Assembly (NCBI GenBank): GCA_022747635.1
Contig: JAKTNV010000010.1
Span: forward strand, 40,386,237 to 40,450,236
DNA from: Hetaerina americana
Taxonomy: Eukaryota; Arthropoda; Insecta; Odonata; Calopterygidae
Reading direction: 5' to 3'
Length of the DNA: 64,000 bases
The stretch's first letter is position 1. The number at the start of each line of letters is the position of its first letter. Below the pieces are notes generated by a model. The model did no database searches. It worked only from the letters and a program-made list of their open reading frames with translations, and was not told the DNA's origin. A program made the translations under genes and the position numbers. Of the stretch, positions 1 through 14,029 are shown one piece after another.

Positions 1-3000
1 AAATGATTTTTAACGGCTTGGGACCAACTGTCCTTCGTTCCTAATTTCATCCAACGCCGCCGACTTCGTTGAAAAGTGACGCGTGAAATAATCCACTGAC
101 GACCGTCTAATGGACATGGCCTCCACAGAGGACGTCCTCCTTTTATTAGTGTCATAAAAAAGGGTTAAAAGCTAATCGTGGTCTTTTGTTCAGCTGTAAA
201 TATTGTTGTCCTTTGACGTTTCTCAATGAATCTGATTTATAACTTTACTTCTTTAACCCACAGTGCAAAAAAATATTGATTTACTATTCAAATCGATCAA
301 GATTTCGAGGCGAAAATATTTCGAAGATGAAAATATTTACAATTTACTCTAATATGTAAACATTTTAATTAATATGATACATTAAATGAACAGTAGATAT
401 TATAAATAAGCCTATTTATATTTCAACAAAATTAATATAATTTTCACCATCGAACGAAAAATTTCAATAGGCCTTTTTAGTTTTGCAATGATTTTAAATT
501 TGTAGAAATTATTAATGAAGTATAAATTAACCATTCTTTGGTTAACTTTGTGATATTTCATTAAAAAATTTGTCATAATAATTTGGAATAAAAAGAATTT
601 GTAACTTATCTACAAAAGTGTAGTATAGTATAAGCAGTTTATAGTACAATTGCATCAGTATTTATGTCAATTTTCAACAAGTCAATTTCATAGTAGGTAA
701 CCTATCGCTAAATAAAAAGTGACTGAATTACATGAAAACTTATGTCAATATAATTTCGATAGGCATGTCATGAAAGTCGTTTACCATGCACTGATACTTG
801 GGGGTGATACCTTCATTTGGTAGAATGCTTTTGGGATTTCACAAGTTTGTTTAATCGATGGGCACCATAACTAAAAACTACATAATGCTATTTTCTGGGA
901 TTTATCTGAGATAATGGAAAATAACTGATAATTCCGCGATAGGAACTCGACGTTCTCACCTCTTAGCTAACCACTATGTAGCCCCGTGAAGTACTGTATG
1001 ATGGTTGAGAACAAGTTTAATATCATTTTCCTTACTTCAATTCCCGTTAAATATTTTGAACTCCTGTCGGAGAATGTGAAATTACATACGTTAGCAAAAA
1101 CTTGTAAAATGTTTAACTAATTAACTCAATGGGCCAGAGTCCCTCCCGGTCTTTGTAGGGAGTCAGTGCTGCATTAACATTCAGGGGTGATTTCCGTTGG
1201 AAACTTACGCATTCGGATACAAAGAGCATATCCTAGCTATAACTAGGCATAGATAAAATTAAGTATACAGAGACTAAGTTAAGAGATTAAGTATAGCGAC
1301 CTTTATAATTTAATTTTACCCAATGGGTTCTCCGAGAGCGTTTAAACTCGTCAAATTTCCATGTTTCTCCAAATTAGAAGTGTATATGAATGTTTATATC
1401 ACCATAATTGGTTTGAATGCAACATTATTGTAAAATTAAATGATTAATTTTCATTGGTTTTACGCCACGCGTTGCGTTTCCAAGTACTCAAATTATGATT
1501 TTTTTGACAAGAAAAATACGAATTCATTTATCATGTACAATAGAACATTTAAATACAAAATACATTTGGCAGGCAATTTTCATCATTTGTCATATTATTA
1601 TATATTAAGAGTAGTGAAAATCAAATATAACCAATCTGGTCCTGCTAAGGTAGTCAGTTCTGGCTTGATGGCAGGTGCCACTTAAAGAAAATAAGATATC
1701 AAATAATGTTTCAAGTGATACAACTATATTCCGCGTCAAGTTTTGGCAAAAGAACTAAAGATTCGAGCAAACTAAATATGGACTTGTTAGAAAATAATCC
1801 AAAGTAAACATCATAATAAGTTTAATTCAAAAATGAAAATTTGAAGGTTTACTCGAGCACACCCAGTATTGTATAATGTAGACGACATGCATGAGAGTCT
1901 ACGTGCGTTGATGCCTGTGCTCAACCATATATTAATAAACATGTATAACTGCATATTTATGCATAAATAAATGGTTGGTACTCTAAGCAATCTCCGCCAA
2001 TTGCGGTGACTGATGAGGAAATTATGTATATGAAAATATAGATTTGTGAATGTGCTGAATTTGCACCTGATGAATTTCCATCCTCAACTCTCTGTTATAC
2101 TCGTACAGCAAAAAATTAAGCCATCGGAGGAGTTTTCTTTGCGTATATGATAGCGATGAAGATAAGATAAAATTTCAGCATTGGAACTCTCACGTAAAAT
2201 TGTATAATATGACATCTGCCACATTCACGTTCCAACACCGGGCGTTTTAATAGTCTCATTAAAACTGGAGCTTCGGATGGGCTCACACACATGAGAAAGG
2301 GAAGTGCCGAGCGGAATATTTACATTGGATCGTGTTAGATTCTCGTAACGGGTCTCACTTTGACGAGATGGAGAGAGCAGCTAACGAGAGGGAGCGAGGC
2401 GAGATATGGGCCAGTCATTGGCTTGGAATACTAGTTCATCTCCCGTCACTCGGAGGTCTTCCGCTCGAGGCAATTCGTTCGATAAAAGCGTCACGTGTAC
2501 TCTGTGCGTGCGCATCTCTTCTCTGTCTTTCTATTTGTTCGCGAGAATTTTTTATCTCCGACGACGCCCTCGAAAGAAGAGATAGACTGGAAATGTTATT
2601 ATTATTAACCCATAACCGATGGTTTTCCATGCATGTGCGTGCCTGTGGTGAACTATATATATATTCTCAGTTTGACATTTGGGTCATCTGCGGTACTAAT
2701 TTTTATGTCAGACTCTGGAGAAAACTTCCAGTTTTCCCGGGAAAGTCGTCATCTATGTCATCTAGTCGGTGAATGTGGTGGCTGATTGGCCAGGGTTGAT
2801 TTCCGGAGATGTGAGGGCGCCAATTTTTCGGGAGAAATAAATTGTTTTAAAAAGTGCAGTGATCGCGTGATTAGAGGAGAAGCAAAGTCATTCTTTTCCA
2901 GCACCGACCTTGAATTAATTCGTCTCAAGTATAATTTTTAATTTTCGAATTTAATGAACTAAATCTCTTGAATTTTGACATTATTTCTGTGTCATTTTTT

Positions 3001-3671
3001 ACAAGGTTCCAATAAAGTTTGCCTTCGAGTATTCTTAAGGAATCTCGAAAAGAGTAAGAAAAATATAATTGATAATAAAAATTTAATTAGTAACGACCGA
3101 CTTTGAGATAGAATATTAGAAGTTGTGGCAAAGGATAAAACGAAAACTCTTCGATTTTTATTTTTCCTATAGATGTGAGGGCGGATATGTTTCCTAATAA
3201 GTAATTAATCGTAGTACAATTCAAACTATAATTTGATGCTCGTGAGGGGAGAAGTAAAGATTCATTCAGGCTTGAATCACGTGCAAAGTCGTAGATTATG
3301 CAGCCAAATAACAAGCTGCATGTTAAAAAGAAACTGTTTTCGGAAGTTTCATTTGATAAAGTCAACACATTGTCATTAAAAATATCTATGACGTGCCATA
3401 TTTATCACATTGGCGAAGTCTTAACCTTTTTAGTAGTAGAGGTCAATTATTGATAATGGAAAAATGCGATTTTGAAAAATCAAGGCGGAGAGTAAAATTC
3501 CGCAATTTATTACGCAATTGAATAGGCTTGGAGCTTTGACGGCAGAATACGATTAGAATCATCGAAATTTGAAGCCATTATTCATTTTAAACAAATCAAG
3601 AATGGTTACTGATGTAGGCATTAAATTAAAATTTGCAGAAATTATTGCAATGTAAAAGGACACCGAAGTTG

Positions 3672-3684
<13 letters not shown>
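1..3684. other. AT-rich noncoding stretch, no gene recognised
   Basis: The sequence is AT-rich with scattered poly-A and poly-T runs. The longest open frame, 2332-2772 on the plus strand (146 codons), lies in a locally GC-richer patch. Its translation has no domain, signal peptide or repeat that I recognise, and an overlapping minus-strand frame covers the same patch, so I treat it as chance. I saw no tRNA-like boxes, terminal inverted repeats or transposase or reverse transcriptase motifs. A long intron or intergenic DNA would both fit. Confidence 0.6.

Positions 3685-3742
<58 letters not shown>
3675..3742. repeat. (TG)n/(TA)n microsatellite
   Basis: A short TG run (3675-3684) passes directly into about 58 bases of uninterrupted TA. 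It abuts the 3' end of the minus-strand SINE that starts at 3743, so the tract may have been the insertion site or part of the SINE tail. Confidence 0.95.
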
Positions 3743-3745
<3 letters not shown>

Positions 3746-3926
3746 TCCTTTCCAGGTAGTAGTGTCCATCGTTCCAGTGCAGGTTATGGTTTCCCAGGAA
3801 TATCTGGTACCCGATAAATTACATACCTTGGGTGGACCTGCGGATGCCCCGAGGGACTTGCCCAGGAATCGAACCCGGAACCCTCCGGTCAGTAGTCCAA
3901 CTCTCTACACCCTGGACTACTGCGAC

Positions 3927-3928
<2 letters not shown>
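3743..3928 (-). mobile_element. tRNA-derived SINE, family 1, copy A
   Basis: Read on the minus strand, the element starts with GGGTCGCAGTAGTCCAGG, which contains an A-box-like promoter. About 40 bases later comes GGTTCGATTCCTGG, a near-perfect B box of RNA polymerase III. Together these form a tRNA-like head. The following body (CCACCCAAGGTATGTAAT, then TTCCTGGGAAACCATAACC) matches the copy at 17172-17458 closely, which defines the family. The 3' part is shorter than in that copy. Both ends are flanked by (TA)n tracts, so no target duplication can be read. SINEs of this kind do not code for protein and rely on LINE enzymes to move. Confidence 0.85.
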
Positions 3929-3990
<62 letters not shown>

Positions 3991-4023
3991 GTCGCAGTAG
4001 TCCAGGGTGTAGAGAGTTGGACT
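3894..4023. repeat. Palindrome: SINE 5' ends head to head around (AT)n
   Basis: Bases 3894-3928 and 3989-4023 are perfect 35-bp inverted copies of the SINE 5' end. They are separated by 60 bases of pure AT (3929-3988), itself self-complementary, so the whole 130 bases can fold on itself. The right arm stops matching the SINE after 4023, so it is only a 35-bp stub of a second copy facing the other way. The arrangement could come from template switching during insertion, fold-back repair, or an assembly artefact. Confidence 0.9.
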
Positions 4024-4202
4024 TGGCACATATACATATAGACACATACTTGAGTGATTTCTAATTGTAACAACTCAGTGTGTTGGGTCTTCGTGCTTAT
4101 TTACTATAATCAACCATGTACAGCTACATTAATAAATTATCTGTAGGAGTTGACAAAACTGTTATGCGCGTGAACTACCGTCTGCGCATAAATTATGTAT
4201 AT
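4024..4202. other. Short unique spacer
   Basis: AT-rich spacer between the SINE palindrome and the 3' end of the LINE. Nothing recognisable was seen. Confidence 0.5.
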
Positions 4203-6350
4203 AATTTTTAAGGTTATCTACCGGTTAAGGTAGGTTTTTGGATGGACACAACTACCAAACAAATATTTTATTACTCCTAACATAACACAAAATCCATCAT
4301 CCTACTCTGTATCAGGTCCCTCTTCATCTCTGAGTACTTTCTTCCTCCCTTCATCCCGTCCAACATCCCTATCATGTTCCTTCCCTTTCCTCTTTTGCCC
4401 AACATTCTACCCTCTATCACAGTCTTCAACATCCCACTGCCGGTCAACACCCCCTTCATCCACTTTTCCTGCCTCCATAGGATTGCTCCCAACAAACCCC
4501 TCTCTTCGCCCACCATACCAAGTACTTCCTCATTTGTTTTCTTCTCTGTCCATTTCACCTTCTCCATTCTCCTCCACACCCACATTTCAAAAGCCTCCAA
4601 TCTACGTCTATCCTCCTGCTTCAATGACCATGTTTCCGCACCGTACATAGCTACGCTCCATATCAAAGTTTTTACGAGTCTTTTCTTAACATCTTTACTC
4701 AAAGTCCTTGTCATCAACTCCCTCCTCCTTGTGAAAGCCTCTTTGCCGAGCGCAATTCTTCTCCTTACGTCTCCACTACTTTGACCGTGTTGGTCCAAAG
4801 CACTTTAGAAATACGTAAAATATTCCACATGCTTTAGGATTGCCCTGCTATTTTAATGTTTAGCTTAGCCTTTCTCTTTATGTAAAATCGCAGAAACCTT
4901 GTTTAATAATATTGATTGTCATCCAATAGCTATCGCCCTGAATTTCCAATCCACTCAGCAATGCTTGCAACTCCTTGGCTGAGTGACAAACTAAAGCTTG
5001 GTCATCAGCGAACCTAACTGATTTTACGAATTCCCCACCGACTTTCAATTCTACCTCCAGTTCTCCCTATTCCTCTTAAATCATTTCCTCCGCATATAGT
5101 TTGAACAGCAAAGGTGATAATGGGCAACTTTGCCTTACACCTCTTCCTAACACTGCCCATCCGGACACCTTGCTCCCCACTCGCACCTGAGCAGTCTGAG
5201 ACATGTAAAGGTGCGGATTAGCCTCCTGTCCCTCCAATCTATTCCTATTTTCTGCAATATACTCATTAGTTTTCCCAGTTTACTATATGAAACGCTTTTT
5301 CGAAATCTGCGAAAAAGGCAAATACCTCCTGGTTGTACTCTATATTCCTCTCGATTAATAATCTCATTACTGCAATGGCATCTCGCGTACCTCTTCCCTT
5401 CCTAAACCCAAACTGATCATCCCCTAAGTAATCATTTACCCTACTCTCTATCCTTTTGTTTATGATCCTGAGAACAACTTTAGCTGCGGGGGATATCAAA
5501 CTCATTGACCTGTAGTCCCCACGTGATGTAGCATTTACCTTTTTCGGACTAGGATATGAAACTGATCTCACAAAGTCTTCTAGCTATTGTCCTTCTTCGT
5601 AGATACTACGAATCAACCCATATAGCCTCTTCCTCCCACATTTTGTTAAACATTTCAGTAGTTCCGCAAGAATGTTATCCACCCCACGGCCTTTTTTAGT
5701 TCCATCTCCCTTACTGCCCAATCCATCTCATCGTCGAGTATGCTTGGACCTAAGCTTCCGTCCTCTACGCCATGCTCCTTTTCTATGTCTAACTTTGTTT
5801 GTCTAAGTTCTTTACTACACAGTTCTATATATTATTTCCATCTCTCTTGGATCTTTCCCGCGTCAACTATTATCTAACCTACCTTATCTCTTACTCTTAG
5901 CATAGATCTTCCCTTTCTACCCCACGGTCAAGATTTAACTTTGCTGTAGAGCGCACCAATGTCACCCTTCCTCTGCAAACCTTCCATATCCTCGCACTAT
6001 CTTCCACCATGCTTTCTTTGCTTTGTTTGTTGCCCAACTCAATTGATTATTTAATTCTTTGTATTTCATTTTGCCTAACTCTGTGTTTACATTCTTCCAT
6101 TTTCTCCTCTCATCCATCTTTGTAATCATGTCATCCGTGATCCATGGTTTCCTAGACCTTTCCGCGTTAACTGTTCCAATAGTGTCATTTGCGGCTTTCG
6201 ATAACCCTTTCTTGATACATTCCCATTTTTCTTCGATAGTACTTAGCTCTTTACCATCCTCCATGATTTCCTCTATAGCCTGCTGGTACTCCTTCCTTGT
6301 AAATCCATTTAATGTTTCTACATTCCCTTTTCTAACCATTTTCTACACTG
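4203..6350 (-). mobile_element. RTE-like non-LTR retrotransposon (LINE), 5'-truncated, decayed
   Basis: On the minus strand the pieces lie in the order expected for the back two thirds of a LINE polyprotein. They are the linker after the endonuclease (about 6339-5962), fingers and palm of reverse transcriptase (about 5880-5266), the FADD catalytic box (5001-5012) and the C-terminal region (4798-4277). The 3' end near 4203-4262 resembles the end of the fragment at 23985-24528. The endonuclease domain is absent, as expected of a 5'-truncated insertion. Frameshifts and stop codons break the frame, so the copy is dead. RTE-like is my reading of the C-terminal sequence style; the exact clade is not settled. 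Confidence 0.85.
4277..6339 (-). pseudogene. Reverse transcriptase pseudogene of the LINE
   Basis: The fragments read as follows. 6339-5962 is an open 125-codon piece ending near KAWWKIVRGYGR, typical of the linker before the RT domain. Around 5700 comes a DEMDWAVREMEL stretch and then a one-base frameshift in a run of A. 5571-5266 is open and contains SLISPAAKVVLRIINKRIES and DDQFGFRKGRGTRDAI, conserved RT blocks; a normally conserved D appears as H in EKAFHIVNW. At about 5160-5090 GRGVRQSCPLSPLLF is followed by in-frame stops. 5012-5001 encodes FADD, the catalytic aspartate pair. The open piece 4798-4277 holds AMYGAETWSLKQEDRRRL, the common LINE C-terminal motif. Known for the family: reverse transcription primed at the nicked target. 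Inferred here: no activity. Confidence 0.85.
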
Positions 6351-9300
6351 TACAAAAAACATGCAATGTTTGATTTCGTATTGAATATATCTATCAAAAC
6401 TCATATTACAAGAAATGAACAAATTATCCATCATTTTCTGCATTTTTTCTCATTTTAATTCACGATTTGCGATTTTCTCACTGCATGAAGTGGGATATGC
6501 CTCTTTATACCATATGTTTAACGTGCATCTTCTGCCAATGGCGAAGTGAAATTGGAACGGATTCATAGATTAGATAATTGGTGTGAAGAGGTAGGGAACT
6601 TAAGTTCACAAGATTGGTTTACAGTATCAACAAAAGGTTATTTTCGATACCTGGGAGTGTAAACGGGGAAAATGAGGGGAAAGGGACCAAGGAAGGGTGG
6701 GCTAAAGAGACCCCTCTCTGAATCATCAGGCAAGGTTTCAGGGGAGGTGGTATTGCGGGGAAAATGACACTTATTCAACGTACACTGCTATACCTTTCAA
6801 CAGGTTTCATAGAATAACGCATATTACCGAAAAAACCGCTTCACTCAAGAACTTACCATGATCCTTGGCGTAGGAGTGTGACACACTGGCCACAGAACTA
6901 TCCCAATCTTTAAATAAAAATCAATACTTCACAGGAAACGGTAAATTTAAATAGTGTGAAGTAGATATTCAAGATATGCATGTGAGATTTGTTCACTTTC
7001 GTCTTGTTTTACGCTTACAATAAGATTTGACCACGATGCGAAATCAACCCTCGTGTACTGTGAATACGTAAGAGTTTGGAAGGTTATTTTTTGAACAATC
7101 GCTCGAAAATCAAAATTTTTCAGGGCAGCAAGGGTTTCATTTTTTATGTCGCTCTATCCGGTACTTTCAATGCAACGTAAACATGGTAACTGGAATGCTT
7201 AGAGCTCACCGCTTTGATGGGTCTCGAATAAAAATTACGATGTTTGGTGATTATTAACGATGACTTTCTTTACGACTATTTTGATCCGTCCTTAAGTCTC
7301 CAGCCATGAAACTGTGACAGAGCCCGTTGCCTGCACCAATTAGAGGCACGGAATACTGTCGTAAACTCCAGAATAATAACTAGGAAAACTGCAATCGAGG
7401 CCGAATGAGACATTCTACGCTCTTTTGTATCCTAAAAGAATTTGGTGAAATTTTCTGGCAACACCTAAGGGAAGGGAAAATATCGGCAAGTGCCGCCGGA
7501 CCTGTAAAATTCTAATTGCAGTGATGCGGTGTAGTGACTTTACGCACGTGAAATTTTGGCGCAAGATTCACATTCATATTCAAGTAAAGGATAAAAATGG
7601 TATGTTTAGGTAATCCACACTGTAATTGTTATTTCTATCTCGCTCTCAATTCCACTTTTCTCTTTTAAACTTTTGAAGTTTTTCCGAAAGTAGAAAAAAT
7701 TTGGGTTTACAATTTATTAACCGAGTAATGAAAAAAACTAGTTGAAATGTACATATACTCTCGGATAGAGTTTGCCTGCGGACGCTGGTAGTTAAAGTAA
7801 ACGAATAAACTATTTGGAAAAACATCAACACTAAATATTTCTTTACAAGACGGGTGTAAAATTATGGCATAATTATCATTATGAAGTCATTAAAAATTCG
7901 CCAACTATGCGCCTAGAGTAAACTAAAATGATAATTGATAAAAATATAATACATAAACAAGAAATTATTTTAGATACACTAACGAAGAGTATGTGAGGTC
8001 AGTGTTCAAGCATATACGCCCATATACCGAGATAGTTATTACTTGTAGATAAATATGAAACGTAAAAATAAAACGAAAAATAATCGATTTCAATCGCAAA
8101 ATAAACAAAAGCGATTTTCATAGCCAAGATTCACGTTGAAACGCCGATACATAGGTAGATATTTATAAACCTTAGCGAAGGAAAATACTAGGAAATGGAT
8201 TACCCAATAGCATTGGAAAGTAAACTCAATGTCTTTTGAGTGTGGAGGAGTAGATGAACCATTGGTTGATTCTCTCAACAGGTGAGGCTAAGTTAATTTT
8301 GGAGCCAATTTCATCAAGCCCTCCTTGCGGATGATTATAAATTTTCGATTAACTAATTTATGCTTCCAAGTGCGCGAAACCAAATCCGCACTTCACAGTC
8401 ATGTCCCCGTCACTATGCAGATCCTCTCCCCACCCCACCGTATTAGATTACCTTACCCCAATCAATCTCGCTACCTACTTGTTTCTCATATCAAAATTCC
8501 ACCTTATACTCTTCTACCTTCCTTTCTATAGTGCTCTTTCGTTTCTGTTTCCCTTTTTCATCCTTCCAACCTGCTCCTTATTCCACAATGTGCCTATTCT
8601 TCCTACGAAGCCAATTCTCGCTTGCATCTAATATATTTTCTCTCTTATCTCATCTTCTCTCTTTCATTAAGGTCGAACTTCTTTTTCTCCACACGAATTA
8701 TTTGAAATTGCTGCATTGTAATGCTCATTAGCGGATGATTCTGTTAAAAGTTACCATCGTGGCATATCTCGCAGTTTCTTTGAATTTGCCACAGAAGGAA
8801 AGATTTGGAAGGTAGGAGCATCTCACAAAATGAGCCATAGGCAGACTCATTTTTGCTAAAAAACTATTGGCATCCCGTCCGGAACGACTGACAGCGGTTA
8901 TTATAAATTGGCTTGCATCATGCTTTCTTTTAATATGCTCAATTAGTATGATACTCGTAAATATCTCAATGTTTACTTGATGTCTTCGTATCATCTTTGA
9001 ATTGAAAGCTCTTATCGGTAAAATTATAAATTATACGAGCCGATAATTTCCCTGAAGTTGAACGTTAAGTTCATTCCGGTCTGCTGTAAGATCACGAAAG
9101 AAAGGTCTATCTTGGTTTTATTGTTAATTTCCAAGCAAATGAAATATTATTGGTGATGAGGATTTTAATACCACTGCACACAAGAGCAAGCAAACAGATT
9201 GAGCACTTTTTCTTGACTTAATCCCATCACTTAAAACGTATTAAATAGGCAAAATAGTTCTCCCTCATGCATACCGCTAGAAACTTGAAATGCTTCATAT

Positions 9301-12300
9301 ATTTTTTTGACTGCGATGGATTCATTTTTTAACAAGCACTACCAAAACACTTATTCAAAAGCTTACCCTCTAAAAGCATATTTCAGCAGTAGAAATCGCC
9401 ACAGAAAGATGTAATCGCACCAAAAGAGTTTTGAATGAGTATTTAATTTTCATTTTGATATAAAATATTTCTGATATACCATTGTTTGATACTAATGCAA
9501 CAAACTTAGCTAAATTGCGTCGAATAAGTTGAAATGAGTCGCTTACTTACTACGTGAAGGTTAAAGGCTGGTTTTCCTTTGGAAGAGCGAGCGTTTTGTT
9601 TTACATGTGATGCAGAGGTAGGCAAAGTTACCTATAACATTTTTTATTCCTTCATTTAGTGTTTAATTCAAATTTGTTCATTTTTATTTTCTCGTTTGAA
9701 CAAAAATATGGACCGAAAAACTCCCCATGTTAGGCAAATACTCAGCATTCAGCTTTTGGAGTGATCAAAGTAATAATTCGCATTCTGTGAGTCATGCCAC
9801 AAAGAGATTCGTGGTTTCATCCATTTCCGACATCATTTAATTCCTAATATTCATAAAATGTTAACATTTCTGCAAATAAGTGGTACTTTTAATATTGTGG
9901 ATGTTGGTATCGGTCAATATTGTACGCATGCCTGGTTTGTGTAATTTTAAACTCAAAACGTCGTCGCTTATTATCATACGTTTTCACCAGTGCTGTGACA
10001 AAAGTCAGCTTGCAACCCTTTTCTGGCCATCCCTGAACCCTCAGCCTATTGCAGTACATGAGTGTCAAGTACTTCTATAGACTAAGCTCAATAGTTTGTT
10101 TACAGTTAAATTTTATCGACGTCGGAAAAAATTTCGACATTATTTGAAAGGGTAACCCACGAAATGTTATTTCATATCTTATTACTCATTTGAAAAATAT
10201 TTCATATTTTACCTTACATCTATGTATTTGCCGATATCCCTCCAATAAACACTTCATGTTTCAAATAAGTTCATATTTTCATAATTTACTTCATTGGAGT
10301 GTAATGACCCAAACAAATGTTTTTCAAAATTGGCATTCAATTCACAACTCCAAATTTTGGAAACAAATGTTATAATGGGAGAGTTAATTTGTAATTAAGC
10401 GATTAATTCACTTCTATTACCTGGCGAAATCACAGTATAAGATATAAAAAATATATTTCAACTCAATTACATTTCGTTTGAAATAATTAACATAAAGAAC
10501 ACTTTAACCAACTTAATGGGGAATTTAATAAGCAACTTAATGGCTGGCCAGCCACATAGCCAGAAGTCTCAATGGAGAGTTTATTTAATTATATTTCAGG
10601 ACCATTCGGATACAATTCTCATAACTCATGAGCTGCTGAAGACTCATTCAAGAACCATGGAAAATTCATGGTTCCCATCGTGAGTCCGAAAAGTGTGAGA
10701 CCACGGTACACCAAAACCCTTTTAAGGAGGAGCGATCGTGATGGCATGGGTCGATGTGTCCCGACTTCGTCCATGCTCACCTTAGGTCACAATAGTTCAT
10801 GGCTAGTGATGATATTAATGGAAGAAATTCGCGTATGGTTTGCATACGTATCTGATGTGACTATAGAGTTTTTGAGCACTCTAAGGTTCTAATTAATTTT
10901 TGAAACGTGCTTTTAAAATCTAATTTAAACTACTTGACAAGACCCTAGAATAGAGACGCCAGTATTTGCAACTTCAGTGTTTTTCTTTCCCACAAACTTA
11001 ATAAATAACACAAAATAATTAATACCACTTTAAGAAAGATTGATAGGTGCTGTTATGTGAAAGTAATTGCAACTATTACATGATTTCATTCATGGTATCA
11101 GTGTTTCATGGAAATGGCCTATATTTCTGCACCAGTAATCCAAAAATCTTCCTGGTGGTAGTCCTTACTTCTTAAAATGTTCATAACTCTATGGCAACTA
11201 ATAGGGAAAGTCTCTATATTATCATTTCCGTATGACAGAGAACATGTAGTGCTACAAGTATAGGAAATTTCATCAAACGAACATATACATTTTATATACT
11301 TAAAGGTAAGTTAACGGCGGTGATCAAAGGTTTGATATAAACATCGTTTATTATACTCTATTTACAGAATACCCCGCGACGTTAGCGATTTGAGAGTTAT
11401 ACGTAGATCGATAACTTTAGTGGTGAATGTAGTGGAAAGGATTTAAGACAAAGATTTGCAGGAAAAGAATAGCATAGGAAATTAACATATGATACTGACG
11501 GAGGTGAAAGAAATACTATATTCAAGTGTGAGTTAAGGTGGAAGGAGTTACTAAGCCTCCTTTCATAACTTGATTGCAGACCATTTCTTGACAGTGCTTA
11601 CTCGGAAGGAAATAATGTGAAGCGCACGTACGTGTATACAAGTTACTAATTAGAGTGCAAGTACATCAGGTTCTACTAAACTCAATCATACCTCAAGGTC
11701 ATAACTTCAGCCATCGGCGACCTATTTTTATAAACCTCTGGGAATAATATTACTCAATCAGGCAAGCACGCAGCTGTGATTTACTTTGCGGATTTGTAAT
11801 ATATTTTTGTCTCTAACGAGAAATCCTCACGCTATATGCCTTTCCGTAGTTTTGGCTATTCCAAATAGGTGAAAATGACGTAATGAGAACTGGTTCTTCA
11901 ACCCTACGCACAAGACCCCAAATTATGTCGAAATTCTGAATGAAAAAAAAGAGAATAATCTTCCTTTTAGAGAAAAAAATATGAAGGGAAACTATTTGGT
12001 ATGGATTGAAACAGTTTCTAAGAATGAAAATTTGAAATGGTGATCATTCCGAAATCTCACAGAAGTTCTCATATGCAGATTAGGAAGTTGCCAGTCAAGA
12101 CCCAGGCGGTGGTCTTCGTATGCCATATAGTAAGAGGTTTGATCGGGTCACTGGCACCTGAGTCGTTGGGAAACACTGGGCTGAAAACTCTCGAGAAATG
12201 ACAATCCAAATCTGCGGAAATTTCTCAGTATGCATTCACGTTATCTGTCTGGATCCCGGAAGTGTTTTTACTGGATGCGCATTTTGTTTAGTTTTTATTT

Positions 12301-14029
12301 TCACAGACGTCAATCTGGAGGATAAACAATGTTTTGCATTTTTTAACAATTTGATATGATTTTCGTGAATTTTCCTATCAAATATTTTAGCGGTCATAAA
12401 TTATTGTACCGGGTATGAAATTAATGGTGGTGTTCCAGGTCCTAGAGGTTTTAATTTAAAATGAGCCACTTAGAATGTTATTTTAAATCCTAGTTTCGAA
12501 TATTTTATTGTTTAAAAAGTAATAAAATGCCCAAGTTGACGAAAAACTTCATTGATGCTTCAGTCAAGTGTTTTCAATTTCATTTAGGCTAATTTGAGGT
12601 TAAACCAAATGTATCACATTTCACCTCTCATTTTCCAAGCTAACAGATTTAAAATGAGTTGAGGCATTCCCAAACACCTGAGACACTAAAAAATTCATAC
12701 CTGTCTTCTATTTTGAGTGTTGATCAGTGTTTAAGGGTTGACCATGTCTTAGACTGAACCAGAATCATGTGGCATGGAGTGAGGTAGCGGGAAGGGAGGC
12801 TACGGAAAAATCTACTATCTTGAAATGTGTGTACGACATTAATTGAAGTTTACTTTCGCACACCAGCGCATGGAGGTATTGATAGTCAGGGCATTATTGA
12901 TTATTCCCTGTTCAAATTACTTTCTGGCGAATGAAAACGGAATCAAGTAGGCAAATGCGAGGCGAATTTACATGAGCGGTTGAACATTTCGAAAGGATTT
13001 GGCTCAAGGAGATGAGAGATCACACATACATTACTCAACATACTATACAGTAATGAGTTCCATTTGTTGATATCAACTTTTAGGAAACCCATTTATACAA
13101 GCGTTTGTTGTTAAAATAAAATAATTATTTAAATTCCTTTTCCGCAATTTGTTGCAATACCATCATCAGCATTCAACTCTTAAGATTGCTCTTGCAGCGC
13201 TCAAATATTATTCTTTGATTACTTTTTAATACATTTCGTAATTCCCTTCAACATCCACATCTGGGACTTACTGTAAGTAAAGGACACTATTTGAATTGAA
13301 TGTGTTATTTATGTCAAATGCGATCTATTCTTATGATCTCCATCTTAGAAATTTTTGATGAGCCCATCGCGTCACATTTGCAATTATTTCAAATTAAGCA
13401 ATGAAAATTCTGATCTATGATACTGAAAAAAATGGAATAATATTATAAAATATGTACTAACGTGCAACAAGTTTTGATTTAATGACATCAAAACACGACT
13501 TTTGAAATTCTCCATAGGTATTCACAATCGTTGAAATTTTTTATGTTTGTAACTAGGGTAACCTGCTGTCGGAGATCCGTAGGAATCTCCGCCGTAGAAA
13601 CTACATCATCCATTGCTTGATATAATTTTTCTCGTGGAATTCTACAGTATAATTCCATGAAACTAAAAACAGTTCAGTCCCTTAAGCCATAGATTTCTCT
13701 TGTGAATATTCGATTAATTTCAATTTTCGCTTATCTACCGTAGTCATTAACCGACTTCCTATCCTAGTAGCTAACTCCCCTACTGAATATTATGAAATAC
13801 TTTCTTCCAACCAGACCACCGGTGGCACTGCTCCGTCTTTATCCACTGCTTTGTCCGAGACCTTTAGTTTACAGATCTAAAATGTTTTTTCTATCTCCAG
13901 CGATTCGTCTTTCAAGATAAAATGTATATTTTTAATAATAAATATGTTCATTTTCCTGTATGGTAAATCTTTATTGTAATCAAATGATCAAGTGATGGCA
14001 AGAGTATTTGAAAACACAAATTTCGTCCT
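6351..14029. other. AT-rich noncoding stretch, 7.7 kb, no gene recognised
   Basis: All frames are under about 90 codons, with no recognisable domain. I saw small local features only. There is a hairpin-capable pair near 13573-13592 (GGAGAT with ATCTCC) and another near 13636-13657 (TGGAATT with AATTCCA). At 12126-12170 there is a stretch loosely resembling 25434-25480 that may be an old unclassified repeat. No pol III boxes or long terminal repeats were seen. Confidence 0.55.

Noticed and set aside
2332..2772. 146-codon open frame
   Set aside because: No domain or homology recognised, an opposing frame overlaps it, and the local GC content favours chance openness.
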